In this document: positions 16,396-24,412 of the stretch, in pieces | Layout: the number at the start of each line of letters is the position of its first letter | Numbering within the stretch: the first letter of the stretch is position 1 | DNA from: Cohnella sp. SGD-V74 | GTDB lineage: Bacteria; Bacillota; Bacilli; Paenibacillales; Paenibacillaceae | Assembly: GCF_003001675.1 (NCBI RefSeq) | Contig: NZ_PVYW01000031.1 | Location: 1-64,000, forward strand | DNA length: 64,000 nt | Direction: 5' to 3' | Notes under the pieces: generated by a model | Databases searched by the model: none | Seen by the model: the letters and a program-made list of their open reading frames with translations, nothing else | Told to the model about the DNA's origin: nothing | Translations under genes and position numbers: made by a program

Positions 16396-16575
16396 TTAGA
16401 CTTCTTTAACTTCGATCAAGTGACTGACCGTATTGATCATGCCGCGGATCGCGACATTGTCTTCCTTGACTACGGACGAATGCAGCTTGCCCAGGCCCAG
16501 AGATTTCACCGTTTGACGCTGATTCTCAGGACGGCCGATCAAGCTACGAACGAGGGTAATTTGAAGCTGTGCCAT
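16396..16575 (-). CDS. rpmD: 50S ribosomal protein L30
   Basis: This 59-residue L30 begins MAQLQITLVRSLIGRPENQR and ends SHLIEVKEV. It contains the conserved VKSLGLGKLHSSVV core. It was read by eye from ATG 16575 to TAA 16396 with GGAGG upstream. It lies between rpsE (13 bp away) and rplO, the standard spc operon order. Confidence 0.97.
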   Translation of the reverse strand: MAQLQITLVRSLIGRPENQRQTVKSLGLGKLHSSVVKEDNVAIRGMINTVSHLIEVKEV

Positions 16576-16588
16576 CTGTTTCCCCTCC

Positions 16589-17086
16589 TTAACGGAATAG
16601 CTCTGCTACGGTTTTGCCGCGCAGTTTCGCTACGTCTTCGGCGCGTTTCAGTCGGGATAACCCTTCCAACGTCGCATTGACCATGTTAATGGAGTTGGAG
16701 GATCCCAGCGATTTCGTCAAAATATCGCCGACTCCAGCCAGTTCGAGCACCGCCCGGACAGGACCGCCCGCGATAACGCCCGTACCTTCCGAAGCTGGTT
16801 TCAACAACACTTTGCCGGCGCCGAAACTTCCCGTAACGGCGTGTGGAATCGTTGTTCCAACGAGTGGTACGAAGACCAAGTTCTTCTTGGCGTCGTCGAC
16901 GCCTTTGCGAATCGCGTCAGGAACTTCGGACGCTTTGCCGATGCCGGCGCCAACCCAGCCTTTGCCGTCTCCGACAACGACGAGTGCGCTGAAGCTAAAG
17001 CGACGTCCGCCCTTGACGACTTTGGAGACACGGTTGATTTGCACCATTTTCTCCGTCAGTTCCAATGTGTTCGGATCTACACGCAA
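16589..17086 (-). CDS. rpsE: 30S ribosomal protein S5
   Basis: This 165-residue S5 has the double-stranded-RNA-like domain (RVSKVVKGGRRFSFSALVVVGD) and the C-terminal domain (KTVAELFR end). Residues VKGGRRFSF cover the region where spectinomycin-resistance changes occur and look wild type. It starts at TTG 17086, with GGAGG 8 nt upstream; no closer ATG precedes the conserved start. Confidence 0.97.
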   Translation of the reverse strand: MRVDPNTLELTEKMVQINRVSKVVKGGRRFSFSALVVVGDGKGWVGAGIGKASEVPDAIRKGVDDAKKNLVFVPLVGTTIPHAVTGSFGAGKVLLKPASEGTGVIAGGPVRAVLELAGVGDILTKSLGSSNSINMVNATLEGLSRLKRAEDVAKLRGKTVAELFR

Positions 17087-17115
17087 GTCGTTTACCTCCT
17101 TGTGTCAAAAGTGAA

Positions 17116-17487
17116 TTAAAACTGTAAACCGGCTTCGCGTGCAGCATCCGCCAGTGCTTGAATACGTCCGTGATACAGGTAACCGCCGCGATCGAACACG
17201 ACATTCTCGTGTCCTTTTTCCTTCGCGCGCTTGGCGATCAATTCGCCAACCTTGCGTGCAGCTTCCACGTTGCCGCCGTTTCCGATTCCTGCAAGCTCCT
17301 TGTCGACCGTCGATGCGCTTGCCAGCGTTACGCCTTGAACGTCATCGATCAATTGAGCATAGATATGCTTGGAAGAACGAAACACGGACAGACGTGGACG
17401 TTCGCTTGTCCCGCTGATTTTCTTACGAACCCGAAGGTGTCTTTTCAGACGAGCCTTGTTTTTATCGGCTTTAGTAATCATCCGCAT
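17116..17487 (-). CDS. rplR: 50S ribosomal protein L18
   Basis: This 123-residue L18, a 5S rRNA-binding protein, contains LRVRKKISGTSERPRLSVFRS and ends FDRGGYLYHGRIQALADAAREAGLQF. GGGAG lies 5 nt before ATG 17487 and 11 nt before a second ATG two codons in, so either could be the start. It lies between rplF and rpsE. Confidence 0.97.
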   Translation of the reverse strand: MRMITKADKNKARLKRHLRVRKKISGTSERPRLSVFRSSKHIYAQLIDDVQGVTLASASTVDKELAGIGNGGNVEAARKVGELIAKRAKEKGHENVVFDRGGYLYHGRIQALADAAREAGLQF

Positions 17488-17542
17488 TTACACTCCCTTC
17501 ATCTCATTAACGCCCAGCGGCGCTTAGGCCGCCGCGTGCGTC

Positions 17543-18085
17543 TTATTTCTTCTTGCCTGCTTTACCTTCTTTGCGAAGGATGCGCTCGCCTTCGTACTTG
17601 ATTCCTTTGCCTTTGTAAGGCTCGGGAGGACGAACGGCGCGAATTTTAGCAGCGATCTCGCCAACGGCTTCTTTATTGATGCCCTTAACGATAATCTTGT
17701 TCTGTGCCGGAACTTCGAATTCAATGCCATTCTCAGGCAAGAACTCAACCGGGTGGGAATAACCGACGTTCAGTACCAGCTTCTCGCCGGACTTGCTCGC
17801 ACGGTAACCTACGCCGACCAGCTCAAGGTTTTTAGCATAACCGTCGGTTACGCCGCTGACCATGTTGGCCACTACGCTGCGAGTCGTTCCGTGCAACGCA
17901 CGGTGAAGCTTGTTATCGGAAGGACGTTCAACGGTAATGACATCGGACTCGTACGAAACTTTCATATCTCCGTGCAGTGCGCGGGACAAAGTTCCTTTCG
18001 GTCCTTTGATCGTAATTACGTTGTTGTCCAGGTTCACGTTCACGCCGTTAGGCACCTGAATCGGTTTGCGTCCAATACGGGACAT
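17543..18085 (-). CDS. rplF: 50S ribosomal protein L6
   Basis: This 180-residue L6 carries the MSRIGRKPIQVPNGVNVNLD opening and the C-terminal signature PEPYKGKGIKYEGERILRKEGKAGKKK. It binds 23S rRNA helix 97 near the sarcin-ricin loop. Length and duplicated fold are normal. It lies between rpsH and rplR in the spc operon. Confidence 0.98.
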   Translation of the reverse strand: MSRIGRKPIQVPNGVNVNLDNNVITIKGPKGTLSRALHGDMKVSYESDVITVERPSDNKLHRALHGTTRSVVANMVSGVTDGYAKNLELVGVGYRASKSGEKLVLNVGYSHPVEFLPENGIEFEVPAQNKIIVKGINKEAVGEIAAKIRAVRPPEPYKGKGIKYEGERILRKEGKAGKKK

Positions 18086-18115
18086 GGGTACACCTCCAAT
18101 CGTGTGACAGTTAAA

Positions 18116-18514
18116 TTACCAAACGTAGCAGAGAACTTCGCCGCCGGATTTGCCTTGACGGGCTTCCTTGTCGGTGACGATGCCTTTGGATGTGGAAATG
18201 ATCGCGATTCCGAGGCCACCCAACACACGCGGCACTTCGGTCGACTTCGTATAAACGCGCAAGCCTGGCTTGCTAATGCGTTTAAGACCCGTGATAACGC
18301 GCTCGTTGTTCGGTCCGTATTTCAGGAAAATGCGGATCAAGCCTTGCTTGTTGTCTTCGACGTACTCGGCGTCGCGGATAAAGCCTTCGCGCTTCAGGAT
18401 TTCAGCAATTTGCTTCTTCACCGTAGACGCAGGCAATTCCACAGACTCATGACGCACCAGATTCGCGTTGCGAATGCGCGTCAACATATCTGCAATAGGA
18501 TCAGACATAACCAT
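18116..18514 (-). CDS. rpsH: 30S ribosomal protein S8
   Basis: This 132-residue S8 opens MVMSDPIADMLTRIRNANLV and has the C-terminal GLGIAIISTSKGIVTDKEAR signature. It binds the central domain of 16S rRNA and in E. coli represses the spc operon. ATG 18514 gives one extra MV over the usual MSDP start, so the third codon (ATG 18508) is an alternative. It lies 30 bp after rpsN. Confidence 0.98.
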   Translation of the reverse strand: MVMSDPIADMLTRIRNANLVRHESVELPASTVKKQIAEILKREGFIRDAEYVEDNKQGLIRIFLKYGPNNERVITGLKRISKPGLRVYTKSTEVPRVLGGLGIAIISTSKGIVTDKEARQGKSGGEVLCYVW

Positions 18515-18544
18515 GGGGTAAACCTCCTTCCCGAACTAGGCTGA

Positions 18545-18730
18545 TTACCAGCTCGCTTTTTTAACGCCAGGAATCTGGCCCTTATATGCCAACTCGCGGA
18601 AACAGATCCGGCAGATCTTGAATTTTTGCAATACGGAATGCGGACGGCCGCAACGTTCGCAACGCGTGTAAGCTTGGACTTTAAACTTCGGCGCGCGTTG
18701 TTGCTTGATTTTCATCGATGTTTTTGCCAC
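18545..18730 (-). CDS. rpsN: 30S ribosomal protein S14, zinc type
   Basis: This 61-residue short S14 has two CxxC zinc ligands (RCERCGRPHS and CRICFREL), the C+ type Z form used by Bacilli when zinc is plentiful. It ends PGVKKASW. GGAGG-type site upstream. The 133-bp gap separating it from rplE, unusually long for this operon, contains two tandem hairpin repeats. Confidence 0.97.
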   Translation of the reverse strand: MAKTSMKIKQQRAPKFKVQAYTRCERCGRPHSVLQKFKICRICFRELAYKGQIPGVKKASW

Positions 18731-18806
18731 TTGCTTTCACACCTCCATTAGGTAACCTTTTGCTATTGACGGGGTATCGTAGGACGCATACCCCTGGATG
18801 CATGGC

Positions 18807-18862
18807 CGAGCAGGGAACGAAGTTCCCGACCAGGCGAGCAGTCGACGAAGTCGACGACCAGG
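18807..18862. repeat. Tandem pair of 28-nt hairpin units in the rplE-rpsN gap
   Basis: Two adjacent 28-nt units share identical outer arms (GAGCA at the left, GACCAGG at the right) but have different perfect stems. The first has GGGAAC/GTTCCC, the second GTCGAC/GTCGAC, each around a GA or GAA loop. In the transcript (minus sense) both fold as six-base-pair hairpins with a TTC loop. A weaker GCAT/ATGC hairpin lies just before them. The function is unknown. Confidence 0.85.
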
Positions 18863-18863
18863 G

Positions 18864-19406
18864 TCACTTCGCAAACGGCATACCCAATTGGGTGAGCAGC
18901 TCACGCGCTTCTTCGTCCGATTGTGCCGTCGTGACGATGACGATGTCCATCCCGCGAACTTTATCGATCTTATCGTATTCGATCTCCGGGAAGATCAGCT
19001 GCTCTTTCAGACCGAGCGTGTAGTTCCCGCGGCCGTCGAACGATTTGGTCGATACGCCGTGGAAGTCGCGCACGCGTGGAAGAGAAATGTTGAACAGCTT
19101 ATCCAGGAAGTGGTACATCCGTTCGCCGCGCAGCGTAACCTTGACGCCGATCGGCAAGTTCTCCCGCAGACGGAAGCCCGCGATCGATTTCTTGGCCCGC
19201 GTAACTACAGGCTTTTGACCGGAAATCTTCTGCATGTCTTCAACTGCGAAATCGATGATTTTGGAGTTGGAAACCGCCTCGCCGACACCCATGTTGATGA
19301 CGACTTTCTCGATTTTCGGCACTTGCATGACGGATTTGTAGCTAAACTTCTGCATCAGCGCAGGAGTGATTTCATTCAGGAAACGTTCCTTCATTCTTGC
19401 TGCCAT
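18864..19406 (-). CDS. rplE: 50S ribosomal protein L5
   Basis: This 180-residue L5, a 5S rRNA-binding protein touching P-site tRNA, contains VPKIEKVVINMGVGEAV, the SIAGFRLRENLPIGVKVTLR motif and GLKEQLIFPEIEYDK. The start is M1 (MAARMKERFLNEI), with GGAGG close upstream; ATG at codon 5 would give MKERF, the more common start. It follows rplX and precedes the hairpin-bearing gap before rpsN. Confidence 0.98.
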   Translation of the reverse strand: MAARMKERFLNEITPALMQKFSYKSVMQVPKIEKVVINMGVGEAVSNSKIIDFAVEDMQKISGQKPVVTRAKKSIAGFRLRENLPIGVKVTLRGERMYHFLDKLFNISLPRVRDFHGVSTKSFDGRGNYTLGLKEQLIFPEIEYDKIDKVRGMDIVIVTTAQSDEEARELLTQLGMPFAK

Positions 19407-19441
19407 GAGTCACAATGACCTCCTTTCCGTTGTTACTCCGA

Positions 19442-19795
19442 TTAGTCGATCGATTCTCCGGAACGTTTTGCGACCCGGACTTTCTTGCCGTTATCGAGCG
19501 TTTGGTAACCGATACGAGTCGGCTTGCCGCTCTTAGGATCGATATGCATGACGTTCGAAGCGTGAATTGCCGCTTCGCGTTCGATGATACCGCCTTGTTG
19601 GTTTTGCGGATTCGGGCGAGTATGACGCTTGATCATGTTCACGCCTTCGACAAGAACGCGATTCTCGCGCGGATAGGCGGCGATGATGCGGCCTTTCTTG
19701 CCTTTGTCTTTGCCGGAGATGACGATGACGTTATCGTCCTTCTTCACGTGCAGTTTATTGTTGTGCGATTCCAGCACTTTTTTCAGACGGGGCAT
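19442..19795 (-). CDS. rplX: 50S ribosomal protein L24
   Basis: This 117-residue KOW-domain protein begins assembly of the large subunit. It includes KLHVKKDDNVIVISGKDKGKKG and GGIIEREAAIHASNVM, both typical. An N-terminal extension of about 11 residues (MPRLKKVLESH) before the usual start distinguishes it slightly from the 103-residue B. subtilis protein. The GTG at codon 18 region has no better ribosome binding site. Confidence 0.96.
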   Translation of the reverse strand: MPRLKKVLESHNNKLHVKKDDNVIVISGKDKGKKGRIIAAYPRENRVLVEGVNMIKRHTRPNPQNQQGGIIEREAAIHASNVMHIDPKSGKPTRIGYQTLDNGKKVRVAKRSGESID

Positions 19796-19840
19796 GGGTA
19801 CACCTCCTTGAGTGTTTCTCCATCGGTGCGCTCCGGAGTC

Positions 19841-20209
19841 TTACAGAACTTCGGGTGCCAGGGAAATGATTTTCATGAAGTCACGTTCGCGAAGCTCGCG
19901 GGCAACAGGTCCGAAGATCCGGGTGCCGCGTGGGCTCTTGTCTTCTTTAACGATTACGGCCGCGTTCTCGTCGAACGCGATGTAGGATCCGTCTCTGCGG
20001 CGTACCGAACGTTTCGTACGAACGATAACGCATTTGACTACGTCGCCTTTTTTGACAACGCCGCCTGGTGTTGCTTGTTTAACGGAGCATACGATCATAT
20101 CACCGATATGTCCTACGCGGCGTCCTGTACCACCAAGCACGCGGATGCACATCAATTCTTTCGCGCCGGAGTTGTCGGCAACTTTCAGACGCGTAAACGG
20201 TTGAATCAT
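19841..20209 (-). CDS. rplN: 50S ribosomal protein L14
   Basis: This 122-residue L14 begins MIQPFTRLKVADNSGAKELM and carries the family signature near 60-86 (KGDVVKCVIVRTKRSVRR) and the FGPVARELRERDFMKI end. It lies at the subunit interface, where it contacts 16S rRNA. It follows rpsQ by 35 bp with GGAGG upstream. Confidence 0.98.
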   Translation of the reverse strand: MIQPFTRLKVADNSGAKELMCIRVLGGTGRRVGHIGDMIVCSVKQATPGGVVKKGDVVKCVIVRTKRSVRRRDGSYIAFDENAAVIVKEDKSPRGTRIFGPVARELRERDFMKIISLAPEVL

Positions 20210-20244
20210 CGCAAGGTCCTCCTTTCAGTAACGGGTGCGTCGAC

Positions 20245-20508
20245 TTAAGCCAGAACGGCTTTCTCGACGATTTCGACCAAGCGCCATGTTTTGTCTTTCG
20301 ACAACGGGCGGGTCTCCATGATTTTCACAGTGTCGCCGATTTGCGCTTCGTTGTTCTCGTCGTGCGCTTTGAATTTCTTCGTGTATTTGATCCGCTTGTG
20401 GTACAGGCTGTGCTTCTTGTACGTCTCAACAGCTACCACAATCGTTTTGTCCATCTTATCGCTGACGACTTTGCCGATTTGCACTTTGCGATTGTTGCGT
20501 TCGCTCAT
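20245..20508 (-). CDS. rpsQ: 30S ribosomal protein S17
   Basis: This 87-residue OB-fold protein contains RKVQIGKVVSDKMDKTIVVA and the signature GDTVKIMETRPLSKDKTWR. ATG 20508 is chosen, with GGAGG 6 nt before it; another ATG two codons upstream immediately abuts the site. It lies between rpmC and rplN. Confidence 0.97.
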   Translation of the reverse strand: MSERNNRKVQIGKVVSDKMDKTIVVAVETYKKHSLYHKRIKYTKKFKAHDENNEAQIGDTVKIMETRPLSKDKTWRLVEIVEKAVLA

Positions 20509-20531
20509 GGTCATCCTCCTTTTCCCGGGTT

Positions 20532-20729
20532 TTAGCCGATGCCGAGTTCACGCTCGCGCAAAATGGTTTTGGCCCGAGCGATTTCTTTCCGCAGTTCGCC
20601 AAGACGATGCGGGGTGTCCAGTTGGCCGGTAGCCAGTTGGAAGCGGAGGTTGAACAGTTCATCCTTGAAGCCGGCGATCTTCTGCTCGAGTTCCGCCGAT
20701 GTCAGGTTGCGAAATTCACTGGCTTTCAT
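20532..20729 (-). CDS. rpmC: 50S ribosomal protein L29
   Basis: This 65-residue helical protein sits near the exit tunnel, with MKASEFRNLTSAELEQKIAG and the family signature LRKEIARAKTILRERELG. The start is ATG 20729, overlapping the end of rplP by 14 bp. The ribosome binding site is weak (GGTGGTGA), so translation is probably coupled to rplP. Confidence 0.97.
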   Translation of the reverse strand: MKASEFRNLTSAELEQKIAGFKDELFNLRFQLATGQLDTPHRLGELRKEIARAKTILRERELGIG

Positions 20730-21153
20730 TTGCTTCACCACCCAGTTCTTCACGTTTCACAAACTTCGTCTTAACCGGCAGCTTGTGCGCGGCGAGACGC
20801 ATTGCTTCGCGTGCGATCTCCTCGGATACCCCTGCGAGCTCGAACATTACTTTGCCCGGTTTCACAACGGCAACCCATGCTTCTACGTTACCTTTACCGC
20901 TACCCATCCGTACCTCGAGAGGCTTTTGGGTGATCGGTTTCGAAGGGAAGATTTTGATCCAGACTTTACCGCCCCGTTTGATGTAACGAGTCATCGCGAT
21001 ACGAGCAGCCTCGATCTGACGGTTCGTTACCCAAGAAGCTTCCTGTGCCTGCAGGCCGTATTCGCCGAAGTGCACTTCCGTGCCGCCTTTGGCGCGACCT
21101 TTCATTTTACCGCGGTGTACTTTGCGGTGTTTGACGCGTTTAGGGACCAACAT
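20716..21153 (-). CDS. rplP: 50S ribosomal protein L16
   Basis: This 145-residue L16 carries MLVPKRVKHRKVHRGKMKG and the signature RYIKRGGKVWIKIFP, followed by MGSGKGNVE. It helps place A-site tRNA at the peptidyl transferase centre. ATG 21153 with GGAGG 9 nt upstream is chosen over a longer reading frame that runs back into rpsC. Confidence 0.98.
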   Translation of the reverse strand: MLVPKRVKHRKVHRGKMKGRAKGGTEVHFGEYGLQAQEASWVTNRQIEAARIAMTRYIKRGGKVWIKIFPSKPITQKPLEVRMGSGKGNVEAWVAVVKPGKVMFELAGVSEEIAREAMRLAAHKLPVKTKFVKREELGGEANESQ

Positions 21154-21155
21154 GA

Positions 21156-21818
21156 TCAGTTGCCTCCTTCCTGGGCAGCTCTTTTCTTCGTCGGAAGGAC
21201 TTCGCCGCGGTAGATCCATACTTTTACGCCGATGCGGCCGTAAGTCGTATGAGCTTCCGCCGTTCCGTAATCGATGTCAGCGCGAAGCGTGTGCAGAGGC
21301 ACCGTTCCTTCGCTGTATCCTTCTTGACGAGCAATTTCCGCTCCGCCCAGACGGCCGCTAACGGAAGTCTTGATTCCTTTTGCTCCTGCGCGCTGCGTGC
21401 GTTGAATCGCTTGTTTCATCGCACGGCGGAAAGAAACGCGACGTTCCAGTTGTTGCGCGATGCTCTCGGCAACGAGGACAGCGTCCAGTTCAGGGTTTTT
21501 GATTTCGGAAATGTTGATGTGCACTTTCTTGCCGTTCGTCAGCTTCGTCAGTTGGCCGCGAAGCACTTCGACTTCGGAGCCGCCTTTGCCGATAACGATG
21601 CCTGGCTTAGCCGTATGAATCGTAACGTTGACGCGGTTGGCCGCACGTTCGATCTCGATTTTGGAAACCGCGGCTTCTTTCAGCTTCTTCTTCAGGAATT
21701 CGCGGATTTTGACGTCCTCGATGAGGAGGGAGCCGAAATCTTTGTCCGCATACCACTTGGATTCCCAGTCACGAATGATGCCGATGCGAAGACCGACGGG
21801 ATTTACTTTTTGACCCAC
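21156..21818 (-). CDS. rpsC: 30S ribosomal protein S3
   Basis: This 220-residue S3, part of the mRNA entry tunnel, carries MGQKVNPVGLRIGIIRDWES, a KH domain (VTIHTAKPGIVIGKGGSEV) and the C-terminal signature TLRADIDYGTAEAHTTYGRIGVKVWIYRGE. It ends 2 bp before the rplP start. Standard S10 operon order. Confidence 0.98.
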   Translation of the reverse strand: MGQKVNPVGLRIGIIRDWESKWYADKDFGSLLIEDVKIREFLKKKLKEAAVSKIEIERAANRVNVTIHTAKPGIVIGKGGSEVEVLRGQLTKLTNGKKVHINISEIKNPELDAVLVAESIAQQLERRVSFRRAMKQAIQRTQRAGAKGIKTSVSGRLGGAEIARQEGYSEGTVPLHTLRADIDYGTAEAHTTYGRIGVKVWIYRGEVLPTKKRAAQEGGN

Positions 21819-21831
21819 ACGTTGTCCCTCC

Positions 21832-22170
21832 TTATTTCTCGGATACGACCAGCGTAATATGGCTGGAGCGTTTGAAAATGCTGAATGCGCGACCTTGGGA
21901 ACGAGGCTGGAACCGTTTCATGGTTGGTCCTTCGTTAACGAAGGCTTCGGAAACGACCAATTTGTTCACGTCGAGCTGATAGTTGTGTTCGGCGTTAGCA
22001 ATCGCGGAGTTCAGCAGTTTCTCCAGAACCGGAGAGGCCGAACGAGGCGTATGACGCAGAATCGCGATGGCGTCTCCGACCTTCTTGCCGCGGATCAAGT
22101 CCACGACCAGGCGGACTTTGCGCGCCGGAATGCGAATGTTATTCACGACAGCTTTCGCTTGCTGAGACAT
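21832..22170 (-). CDS. rplV: 50S ribosomal protein L22
   Basis: This 112-residue L22 has a beta-hairpin lining the exit tunnel. It begins MSQQAKAVVNNIRIPARKVRLV and includes the signature KRFQPRSQGRAFSIFKRSSHITLVV. The tunnel-loop GPTMKRFQPR region looks wild type with respect to macrolide resistance. It lies between rpsS and rpsC. Confidence 0.98.
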   Translation of the reverse strand: MSQQAKAVVNNIRIPARKVRLVVDLIRGKKVGDAIAILRHTPRSASPVLEKLLNSAIANAEHNYQLDVNKLVVSEAFVNEGPTMKRFQPRSQGRAFSIFKRSSHITLVVSEK

Positions 22171-22258
22171 CGGTGTACCTCCTCCCTTACGTACGTCTCG
22201 TGACGATCGCTCCGAGCGCGGTTAGCGTTCGGGCCTGATCGCACTTCGTAGGGTTAAA

Positions 22259-22540
22259 TTATCGCTTGCCCGTTTTTTTGTCGTCGTCCGTATGACCTTT
22301 GAACGTGCGCGTAGGCGCGAATTCGCCCAGCTTGTGACCGACCATGTCTTCGGACACATAAACCGGCACGTGCTTGCGGCCGTCGTATACCGCGAACGTC
22401 TGACCCACGAATTGCGGGAAAATCGTCGAGCGACGGGACCACGTCTTGATGACGGCTTTCTTGTTCGAACCGGACAGCTCTTCTACTTTCTTAAGCAGAT
22501 ATCCGTCCACGAAAGGTCCTTTTTTCAAACTGCGACCCAT
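22259..22540 (-). CDS. rpsS: 30S ribosomal protein S19
   Basis: This 93-residue S19, on the 30S head, carries MGRSLKKGPFVDGYLLKKVE and the signature VGHKLGEFAPTRTFKGH. GGAGC-type ribosome binding site upstream. It lies between rplB and rplV; the 88-bp gap to rplV has no apparent further gene. Confidence 0.98.
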   Translation of the reverse strand: MGRSLKKGPFVDGYLLKKVEELSGSNKKAVIKTWSRRSTIFPQFVGQTFAVYDGRKHVPVYVSEDMVGHKLGEFAPTRTFKGHTDDDKKTGKR

Positions 22541-22603
22541 GGAATGCTCCTCCCTTCAAACCAGCATGAGAGTTCCACGTCCGTGCCGGCAAGCAAGTAT
22601 CGA

Positions 22604-23434
22604 TTACTTGCTGCGGCGGCGAACGATATATTTGCTCGAAGCTTTTTTCTTCTTGCGCGTTTTGTAGCCCAGAGTAGGCTGACCCCAAGGAGAAAGCGGG
22701 GATTTGCGACCGATTGGCGCGCGTCCTTCGCCACCGCCGTGCGGGTGGTCGTTCGGGTTCATGACGACACCGCGGACGATCGGGCGTTTGCCCAACCAGC
22801 GATTGCGTCCTGCTTTACCGATGTTGATCAGCTCGTGGTCTTGGTTGCCGACCGTGCCGATCGTTGCCCGGCAAGTTTTCAGGATGCGGCGAATCTCGCC
22901 GGAAGTCAAACGAATCGTAACGTAAGATTCTTCTTTACCGAGCAGTTGAGCGCTCGTGCCGGCTGCGCGAACAAGTTGTCCGCCCTTGCCTGGCTTCAGC
23001 TCGATGTTGTGGATAACCGTACCGACCGGAATGTTCTCCAGCGGAAGAGCGTTGCCCACTTTGATGTCGGCATCAGGTCCGGACGTAATTACGTCGCCGA
23101 CTTTGAGGCCTTTCGGAGCGATGATATAAGCCTTCTCACCGTCCGCATAGTTGATCAGAGCGATATAAGACGTACGGTTCGGATCGTATTCGATCGTAGC
23201 CACGCGGCCGGGAATGCCGTCCTTCGTGCGCTTGAAGTCGATAATCCGGTATTTACGCTTATGTCCGCCGCCGTGATGACGAACGGTAATTTTACCTTGG
23301 TGGTTACGGCCTGCGCGTTTGGAGAGCGGCGCGAGCAACGATTTCTCGGGCTCGTTCGTCGTAATCTCTTCGAACGTCGCGATCGTCATTTGACGACGGC
23401 TTGCCGTTGTCGGATTAAACTTTTTGACTGGCAA
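22604..23434 (-). CDS. rplB: 50S ribosomal protein L2
   Basis: This 276-residue L2 is needed for subunit association and peptidyl transfer. It has the basic N-terminal region, the RNA-binding SH3/OB core and the signature VVMNPNDHPHGGGEGRAPIG with the conserved His. It ends KKKASSKYIVRRRSK. Normal length for Bacilli. It lies between rplW and rpsS. Confidence 0.98.
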   Translation of the reverse strand: MPVKKFNPTTASRRQMTIATFEEITTNEPEKSLLAPLSKRAGRNHQGKITVRHHGGGHKRKYRIIDFKRTKDGIPGRVATIEYDPNRTSYIALINYADGEKAYIIAPKGLKVGDVITSGPDADIKVGNALPLENIPVGTVIHNIELKPGKGGQLVRAAGTSAQLLGKEESYVTIRLTSGEIRRILKTCRATIGTVGNQDHELINIGKAGRNRWLGKRPIVRGVVMNPNDHPHGGGEGRAPIGRKSPLSPWGQPTLGYKTRKKKKASSKYIVRRRSK

Positions 23435-23464
23435 TTGGATTCCCTCCTTACTTTAGAGACTGGA

Positions 23465-23758
23465 TTATACGGAAGCTTCAAAGAAATCCAGCGGCTTGCT
23501 GTCTTCGGAAAGCTGCACGATCGCTTTTTTCCATTCGGACGTGTAACCGCTGTGTCTGCCGTAGCGCTTCGGCTTGGCAGGCATTCTGAGCGTATTTACG
23601 CCAACGACCTTCACTTTGAAGATCTGCTCGATGGCTTGTTTGATTTCCGTTTTGTTAGCTTTCAGCTCAACTTCGAACACGTATTTGCGCTGTTCGATGA
23701 ATTCGCTCGTACGTTCGGTAATTACCGGACGCTTGATCAGATCGCGAGGGTTTCTCAT
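23465..23758 (-). CDS. rplW: 50S ribosomal protein L23
   Basis: This 97-residue L23 forms the exit-tunnel docking site for trigger factor and SRP. It has the family pattern RDLIKRPVITERTSEFIEQRKYVFEV and NKTEIKQAIEQIFKVKVVGVNT. Its start overlaps the last base of rplD, so translation is probably coupled. Confidence 0.97.
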   Translation of the reverse strand: MRNPRDLIKRPVITERTSEFIEQRKYVFEVELKANKTEIKQAIEQIFKVKVVGVNTLRMPAKPKRYGRHSGYTSEWKKAIVQLSEDSKPLDFFEASV

Positions 23759-24381
23759 TACGCGAACACCTCCTCGACTTTAGCGACCGCATCCTTCGTG
23801 ATGATCAACTGATCGTGCTTGATCACGTCGAGGACGTTGATTCCGTCGGCAGCGACGAACTTCACGCCTGGGATGTTGCGGGCGGACAGAGCCACATTCT
23901 CTTCGTAGTCCGCAGTTACGATAAGCGCTTTGCGGGATACTTTGAGGTTGTTCAAGATTTTCGCGAATTCCTTCGTTTTCGGTTGGGCCAGGCTCAGTTG
24001 ATCCAGAACGATCAGTTGGTTATCCACAACTTTGCTGGACAGAGCGGATTTGATGGCCAAACGACGAACTTTACGAGGCAATTTGAAGCCATAGCTGCGT
24101 GGCGTCGGTCCGAAGACGATGCCGCCGCCTTTCCATTGCGGCGAACGGATGCTGCCCTGACGAGCGCGGCCGGTTCCTTTTTGTTTCCAAGGCTTGCGTC
24201 CGCCTCCGCGCACTTCCGAACGTCCTTTCGTGTCGTGCGTGCCGGAACGAACGGCAGCTTGCTGGAGCAATACGGCGCTGTGCAGAACGTGCAGGTTCGG
24301 TTCCAAACCGAATACTCCTTCTGCCAGATCCAATTGTCCGACTTCTTTGCCGTCTACGTTAAATACGGATACTTTCGGCAT
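23758..24381 (-). CDS. rplD: 50S ribosomal protein L4
   Basis: This 207-residue L4 has the long exit-tunnel loop (RGGGRKPWKQKGTGRARQGS, RSPQWKGGGIVFGP) inside a Rossmann-like globular domain. The loop sequence is typical of macrolide-sensitive strains. GGAGG upstream. It lies between rplC and rplW. Confidence 0.98.
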   Translation of the reverse strand: MPKVSVFNVDGKEVGQLDLAEGVFGLEPNLHVLHSAVLLQQAAVRSGTHDTKGRSEVRGGGRKPWKQKGTGRARQGSIRSPQWKGGGIVFGPTPRSYGFKLPRKVRRLAIKSALSSKVVDNQLIVLDQLSLAQPKTKEFAKILNNLKVSRKALIVTADYEENVALSARNIPGVKFVAADGINVLDVIKHDQLIITKDAVAKVEEVFA

Positions 24382-24412
24382 GAGTGGTCCTCCTTTCCTC
24401 TTACGTTACGAA

